A stretch of DNA of 64,000 nucleotides. Origin: Undaria pinnatifida (lineage: Eukaryota > Sar > Phaeophyceae > Laminariales > Alariaceae). Positions 57,631 to 64,000 of the stretch are shown in pieces. Position 1 is the stretch's first letter, and each line of letters starts with the position of its first letter. The stretch is from assembly GCA_012845835.1 (NCBI GenBank), contig JABAKD010000030.1, forward strand, positions 13,735,076 through 13,799,075, given 5' to 3'. Both the position numbers and the translations under genes were made by a program. The notes beneath the pieces are model-generated. The model ran no database searches, had not been told where the DNA came from, and saw only the letters and a list, made by a program, of their open reading frames with translations.

Positions 57631-60600
57631 CTAGAACAGCCCCAAGAGACGCGCCAAGCTGTCCTCCCCAGCCAACAAGCTCTGTACCGACAGGCAGGCG
57701 ATTGCCACCATCGCCAGACGCCCGTTGTGGAGTTCCCGCTCGCGCGCGTGCATTTTTTTTCTCATTTGCATGGCTTTGTCTGGCGCCCTGCTCGGGGTTT
57801 CGTTGTCGGAAGGCGTAGCCGGCGAGGGAGGGAGGGGTAGGGGGAACGGGTAAGCACGATGCAGCCGTACGAGGGGGCTTGGCCCTTCGACCACTGCAAA
57901 ATTGAACCCACGTTGCCTCCAAGTAGTTGGTCCCGCAAAAGTAGATGCGATTCTAAAGGGTTATTCACAGGAGGAAAAGGGGGGACGGAGACAGTCTAGA
58001 ACAATCCTTAACCCACTTACTGCTGCAGTGAAAAAATCGGCTCGACTCAAATTTCAGGCAGTGTGCCGCCAAAAAATAGAGCGCAGTTGCAAAGGGATTA
58101 ACTCCATTTCGAGAGCATCATTCTCAACGAAAACTACCCACAAAGACGATTATAGTAGGGAAATCGGCGGTAGCTACATATCAGACGCGTACACGCGGGC
58201 GTTACAGTAACAAAAAACAACAAGACAAGAAAAAAACTCGCTGTTCCCGCGCTCAATCCTTCAACTAACGAGCGGTAACCGAGGTTGGACGCAAGTCAGG
58301 CAGCAACCAACCAAAGTACCCTCCTCCGCTGCAGGTGGCAGCGCCATTGCAAGCGCCCCTCAGAACGAGGGCTGTACAGACCTTGGCCCAGCTCAGCTCC
58401 GATAAAATAGATAAAATCGACGATACAATCAAGGTCTGTATGGTACCTCACGGTAGATGCGTCAAAATACGGCGCAACCTGGCCTTATGCTGTGGAACCC
58501 AAAAACCATTGAGCTTCAAAACGCGTAGAAAACGTGTAAAAGTGCAAATACCCGACAACAGTATACCCGACTTGAAACATTTACCTAAACCCCAACCCCG
58601 CCCGGCTGGGAAACACTTCGTAGAGTTTGGCTCAGGTTCGAAAAATGGTTGAAATATAAAATATACTTGACTTCAAAGCCTAACTCCAACCTAACCCCAA
58701 GCGCCCAAGAAACTTTGCGGAAGGAAGATGTCATGACGACTTATTAATAGCGCGGACCGTCAACCGTTTATCGCACCTGCGCTTCGTCGTAGGGCGTAAG
58801 CACTGCTGCTCAGAATCTTTGTTCGTAGAAGGTTCCAGATAAACGAAAACAAATACAACACAAACGAAAACGCCTCGCACTACAAATAAAAAGTAAGGAT
58901 ACCTCCCTCGCTTACGAAAATCAAACACGCCGCTCACGTTACGGCTGGTCTCTTCTCCCTCGCCTCCTGGCCCTCGAACCGGTCCTGTATGTTGTTGAAC
59001 AGCAAGAACCCGCACTCCAGCACGCCCACCACCATCACCACACGCAACGCCTGACCCGGGTAGTTTGCCAGAAAAAAAAAGTTAGAACAGCAGGTAATAC
59101 ATTGACGAAGGTGGGCCAAGGTCAATACGTTTTGCCAAGGTTAGGCCAATGTCTATATATTTCATCAACACTGGTTCTAGGTCTATAGATTTTGTCTATA
59201 CATTTCGTCGAAGCTGGCCCAAGATGTACTTGTATACACATCCCTCCAACAACCCTCAAGGGACAAAACACGCAGAACACCGCCCCCACCCACCTGCTGC
59301 GGCGACAGACTATTGAGGTACACGAATGGGGACTCGTGCATTGCTGCGAGCGCATCGGCCTTGAGCGTCGCTAGGCCGCTGACTCTCTCCATCTCAACCG
59401 CCGTCCACGCCAGCACCGCAAACATGCTGAGAGATACAAGACATGCCCAGACAAACAGACGAGAGCAAACAAGCATTTCGAGATTTCGAGGCGAAGGGGC
59501 AGACGATACGGACACGAGAGAACAATAAAGTCAAGAGCGTTTGCATGGGGGCGGCAAAGACTTGTGCATTTTGCGGCGTGCTACGAGGTAGTACTAGCAT
59601 TGCCTTCAAAGGTCTGCCTGCTGTCCTTAAGGTCGCCCCAGTACACGAGCTGCCAGCGTGGCGATTTCGCCTTCTGATACTCACTAGCACGTCAGCAAAG
59701 CAGTCAGCTGCGAATTCTATCAAATAGCTCAACACTCAACGTCGTAACCCGATCGTTAAACGTAAATTAAATACTCGTGAACTAAACAAACTGGTCAACG
59801 CCCAACCCTGCAACCCGAAAGTACAAACGAAAAAAAAACGTCGGGAGTCTTCCGCCTCCCCTCCCCTCCTTACCTCAGCCTGGCGTGCTGGAGCTCGACC
59901 TCCCGTGCTAGCCTCCTTTCCCCGTTGGTCATGTGAGGGATTTCATCGATCTCCATTAAGCGTTCAGGCTCGCCATCCCGCGCCATAGATATCGGCCCCA
60001 TATCCCACGACCAGACTCCCGTGTGCACGTGGAGGGGGACGTCAACTGTATCCACCTCATCCTCCTCATCCGCTGCGTCCACTACCGTGTAAGCGTCCGC
60101 GGCTGGCGACCTCGCCGGCAAGAACGGAGCCGTAAGAATCGCCACCACATCTCCGTTCTAGTGAGAGTTGCGGAGGCGTTAAGGGTAAAAACGAGGCGGG
60201 GACAGGGGAAACAGTATGACACCGGGGATGGCGGGGGGGGCAAGGGGGTCAGTGCGAGCTGCTTCAGAAAAAAGGAAATGCCAATGCAAAGAAAGAAGAA
60301 GGCGAAGAAGCGGCATAACTGGACATACTGGCAAGTGAGAGCCAGCAAAGAGCTAAAGCGGGGGCGGGGTGGTAGGAATAGGGAGGGGGCGAGGTCTCAT
60401 GGCAATGGGAAATACGCGGCGGTCAACCCTCTCTGTCTTTCTTCTTACCCGCAGGGGCCTGTTGAGAGGAACCAAGCGGCCGTTGACGTAAGTAGCCGCC
60501 ACCCTGCAGGTCTTAGAGTCATGGAGCTCCCTAGCCGCGTCGCACATCTGTTGGCGCGTTGGGTAGCAGAAGAGCGGAGATGAGATTAGAAGGCACGCAC

Positions 60601-63127
60601 AGCTAGGGTGACAAAACGCTCTGATCCTAATGTGGGGTTACCACAGTGTTTGAGACCGTCCATGCCACGTGTGTACCTGGACGAGAACGAAGGAGACGTC
60701 CATGCGCTTGACATATCCGCATCTAACGCGCACCAGTAGGGTTAGTAACACCCACGAAGCGCTTCAAAAATTTCCGTATCTATAGTAGCCTTTCGCCTAT
60801 CAACCCTTGACGAGAGAGCGGAGTCCCCCCCCGCTCCACAAATCTACCCCTCCAACCAGTCAGAATCACTCCCAACCCTCCAACCCCACCCCGTTCAACT
60901 CCTCCTTACAACCTTCCAGCCACTAAAACGAACAAGTAAAACGATTCGCATGCAAAACATGCAAAAAAAAAAACGACACAAAACTCAACACGTACCAGGT
61001 ATCAGTGTATCTACTTTCAAGAACTAAACGACGTTCGCATAATGCTCCGGAACGCGTAGGGTGCGGACTCTTCTCTTATTTCCTTACCGTAGCGTTTCCG
61101 GCGAGGTCAAGGATCTGTCCCTGCGGGTCGAACACGAACCGCCTCTCCTGCGCACGCTTGAGCGAGTCCCGCACGTTGGCCGAGTACGTGTCGCCGCACC
61201 CCAGCGCACACGCCTCCGCGCTCGTCTGCAGCTCCGCCAGCCAGGGCAAATTCTTCGGGTTCCCGAAGCTCCGCGCCACCTGACTCGCCGCCATCCCGAA
61301 GTTGGCCACCCTGTCCATGTCATCGGTCAAAATCTGCACCTCCACCGGGTGCCCCTGCAGCGTAACGGCGGAGTGTAGCGCACGGTAATTGTTCGGCTTG
61401 GGTACCGCGATGAAGTCTTCTACCCTGGGGGGGCTGATGGGGGCCAGCAACCCGTGCACCGACTCCAAGAGCTCGTAGCACGCCGCCCGCTCCCGCTCCG
61501 AGTTCTCGAAAGAGCTCCTCACCACGCCGTCGGGCCCCGGCTGGGGATGCAAAGAAAACACCACCTTAAAGTGAATACAGTCCAACACGTTGCTCAGGAG
61601 CCCCCCGTTCCGTGCCATGGACCTCCAAACCGTGTATGCGGGCTTAACCCCCACCGTCACTCGGAAAGAGGGCGCCCTGCCCTCGAGGCAAGCGGCGCGC
61701 CCCAGCAGGTCTTCCAGCCGGCGTCGCTCGCTTTCGAGGACTTTCTCCGTGTGGCCTGTCTCGGTGGACCTCATTCCGAGGAGGTTGGTCACACGGGCGT
61801 GTTCCCCCGGGTGGAGGGTCTTGAAGCAGCGGTCTTCTAGTTCTGTCTTGATTTCCCAGAGACCCATCCGGCGTGCGAGGGGGACGAACACGCCCATCGT
61901 CTCCTGCGCGATGCGGACCTGCTTGTGCTCGGGCATGGCGCCCAAGGTGCGCATGTTATGGAGTCGGTCGCATAGCTTGACCACCAGCACGCGCCAGTCC
62001 TTGCTCATCGCGATCAGCATGTGGCGTAGGTTATCTGCCTGCTTAGCCCCCTCCTTAGCTGCGTTTCCGCCCATCTCGTAGTCGCTCGCGGTGAACGCCG
62101 ACACGCGCCCTGGGATCTTTGACAGCTTCGTCTCCCCTTCCACGATCCGCCTTACCGTCGACCCAAATTGCGTCTCGATATCCGCGAAGGCAAGCCGCGT
62201 GTCCTCCACGGTGTCGTGAAGCAGACCCGCCACAAGCGTCTCGGCGTCCATCCTCAAGCCCGCCAGTATTCCCATCACCTCCACCGGGTGCATGATAAAC
62301 GGATCCCCCGACTTCCTCCTCTGTCCCTGGTGCGCGTGGTACGCCACCTGCACAGCCACCCCGATCCAGTTCTGCTCCGCCGGCGACAGATACGCCGCAT
62401 CCTCCAACACCTGGCTGTTAAACCCATCCAGCTCTACTGCCTCCGCGTCCGTTACACACCACCCAAACGTCGCGCTCAGCTGCAGCAGCCCCCGGTTCAG
62501 GTGCGACAGCTGCTCTTCCGGAGTCAGCGACCTCAGCTCCCACGGCTGCATTGGCGCTGAGGAGGGCCCAGAGTCTCCTACCAGCCAGTCTGGTCCAACG
62601 ACACTGCCCTCGTCTGCGGACAGCCCCTTCGGCCAAGACGCAGCAGACTCATCGCCCGCGGGGCACGCCGAGGACCGCAGCGCGACCGAGCCTGTGCCGC
62701 GGCGACGCCCCCGATATCGTCCACCGTCTACGAATCCACCGCCCGCGACGACGCCATTGCCCGGGACTCTTGTTCTTCTAGCCGGTTCCTGGCGCCCGGC
62801 GCCGAAGTGGCCTACTCTGTTAATGCTACCCGAAACTACCCCCCCCCCGCCGCCAGTCCCCCGCCTATTTCGCTCGTCATGTCCCAACCCCTCCGCCCCT
62901 CCGCCCCCCACCACCATCTCCAAGCCATAGCCGCAACCGCTGCTGCTGCTTCCGCTACCGGTCTTTCGGCTAGTGCTGCTACTACTGGTGCAGGGCTGTC
63001 CTCTCATAGTAGGCGTTATTCTTCCTTCAAAGGCCGTCTTCGCTGTGCCCGGCTGCACCATGAAACCGCCGCCGCTCCCCAGCAGGGAAGCGGCCACGAG
63101 AGCATATACCACCGATGTCGAAGTCAT
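57631..63127 (-). CDS. Plastid RelA/SpoT homologue fused to a C-terminal LHC-like chlorophyll-binding domain
   Basis: Six in-phase exons: 63127-61088, 60547-60449, 60157-59874, 59426-59294, 59050-58938 and 57787-57631; 941 residues. The N-terminus is signal-peptide-like with an early Phe. HD (ppGpp hydrolase) at about 255-440 has RRKSGDPFIMHP, GLLHDTVEDT and KLCDRLHNMRTL intact. The synthetase-like domain, about 485-640, has FIAVPKPNNYRALHS and VEVQILT with altered key residues. TGS, about 662-725, spans exons 1-3 (VNGRLVPLNRP, NGDVVAILTA). Exon 3 then runs in frame into an LHC-type entry (HTGVWSWDMGPISMARDG) and helix A (EVELQHARLSMFAVLAW). Exon 5 is helix B (VVMVVGVLECGFLLF); exon 6 is helix C (ERELHNGRLAMVAIACL). 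Glu801, His804 and Arg806 with Glu908, Asn911 and Arg913 reproduce the LHC chlorophyll-ligand and ion-pair pattern. Inference: thylakoid-anchored alarmone enzyme. The usual ACT domain is absent. Confidence 0.88.
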
Positions 63128-64000
63128 GGAGCTACCACCCCGCAGCCACTGCTGCTGCTAATACCTTCGTTGCCGTCAGAAGATACACCGCCGTGTACTC
63201 ACAGCAGTGTGTATTAAGTTCTACCGGTCACCTTCGTACCAAAAGGCGGACCGGATAAAGCCTTTGCGCCGAAAGACGCTAGCGGTCTATCGAAGAGAGT
63301 CCTGCTCGGGGACAATCGGCGGCGGTGGTGGGCGTTGAACGGAAGTCAGAGCGACAGGAATTAGCTGGTATAAAAGTTACCCTCAACACAGCAGTAGTAC
63401 ACACACGAAGGATCGGATGTTGAATTTCGACCGCATCACCGTGTGGTCTACCAGAAGGATACCAAAAATAGGAGAAGAAAATTGGGAGAAGACGAAAAAA
63501 AAAAATCGCGGCCGGAACCAACAACAGTCAACGCGGTCAACGTGCCATGTTCAATGTTCGTGTTTCCTCTCCGAAAACCCGCATACCATACGAGTACCAG
63601 GTGTGAAACGTTGGAATATCTCAACCTAGAGAATCGTACAAGCAGCAGCAGCAGAACTACTGCTAGTGTTCCAGCTGGAAATATCGAACTAACAGGTGTC
63701 AAATATAAGCGAAAGGTGCCGACCGTCCATGCCCGGGCAATCAGCAATGGAGGGGACGTGGTTACGGCTCGATGCGGAGAGAACGCTCCACGTATCCGAA
63801 ATAACACCACGCAGCTCACCACTACCACCTATTATTACTGAAAATAGAAAAAAGTAGTACGTACGGAATCAAGACAAGGCAGCTCGTAGAGCAAACGACA
63901 GAGGCAAGCACACGCCACACTGTAGCAGCAGTACGAGTACGTAAGACGTCAGTTTGTCAGCTTCTAAGTTTGAAATTGGAGCGTCAAAACATCAAAACGC
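63128..64000. other. 5' flank of the RSH-LHC gene; no other gene
   Basis: Likely promoter and 5' UTR of the minus-strand gene. Two frames of about 130 codons overlap at 63443-63841 on opposite strands without family motifs; short CAG runs lie near 63640. No TATA box was recognised with confidence. Confidence 0.45.

Noticed and set aside
58335..58652. Plus-strand possible exon following a good acceptor (CTCCGCTGCAG)
   Set aside because: Lies within the fifth intron of the RSH-LHC gene on the opposite strand; no family match and no partner exon.
58934..59050. Ending the RSH protein at the in-frame TGA after exon 5
   Set aside because: The TGA lies inside a consensus donor (AAC then GTGAGC). 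Splicing to 57787 is in phase and supplies the third LHC helix with its conserved Glu-x-x-Asn-Gly-Arg, so the longer model is preferred.

Overview
This is a nuclear window from a eukaryotic photosynthetic stramenopile, most likely a brown alga of the Ectocarpus type. That assignment is an inference. It rests on GT-AG introns of 0.2 to 8 kb splitting every recognisable gene, many CAG/CAA/CTGC microsatellites, plastid-type N-terminal presequences with an early Phe, an FCP/LHC-type domain, and interstitial TTAGGG tracts. Most long open frames in the window are low-complexity artefacts. The real genes were rebuilt from protein-family motifs, splice sites and intron phase.

Layout, left to right. 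367-4598 (-): an FKBP-like/TPR co-chaperone of the PASTICCINO1/FKBP52 type, with its 3' end beyond the left edge. 4640-6520: interstitial telomere-like tracts around a CCRYGG-rich satellite. 9614-11701 (+): an AKAP7/LigT-like 2H phosphoesterase in three exons. 14314-25264 (-): a phosphoglycerate-mutase-like histidine phosphatase in four exons, whose 7.9 kb first intron holds a non-LTR retrotransposon reverse transcriptase (21037-23235). 25.3-46.2 kb: repeat-rich DNA with an LTR-like remnant, duplicated blocks, a TIR element with TACAGTAGGGGG ends (41608-42962), and a few weakly supported exons. 46200-51575 (+): a mitochondrial-carrier-family S-adenosylmethionine transporter, six exons seen and the first missing. 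51.6-57.6 kb: repeats only. 57631-63127 (-): a six-exon gene for a plastid RelA/SpoT homologue.

The main discovery is in that last gene. The RSH protein (HD hydrolase, synthetase-like domain, TGS) does not end after TGS. The exon that completes TGS runs, in the same open frame, into the start of a light-harvesting-complex domain. The following exons, all in matching intron phase, supply three LHC-type transmembrane helices. The four residues that bind chlorophyll and cross-brace helices A and C in LHC proteins are conserved. This looks like a thylakoid-anchored, possibly chlorophyll-binding alarmone enzyme of about 941 residues. Its hydrolase motifs are intact while several synthetase residues are altered, so it may link light or antenna state to ppGpp removal.

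The other genes do not form a pathway together; they are ordinary, independently spaced nuclear genes. Several dispersed repeat families occur more than once in the window. These include a 9-base palindrome TACCWGGTA seen at least 17 times and a short A-tailed element with a CATCCGCCGGAGGAT hairpin.
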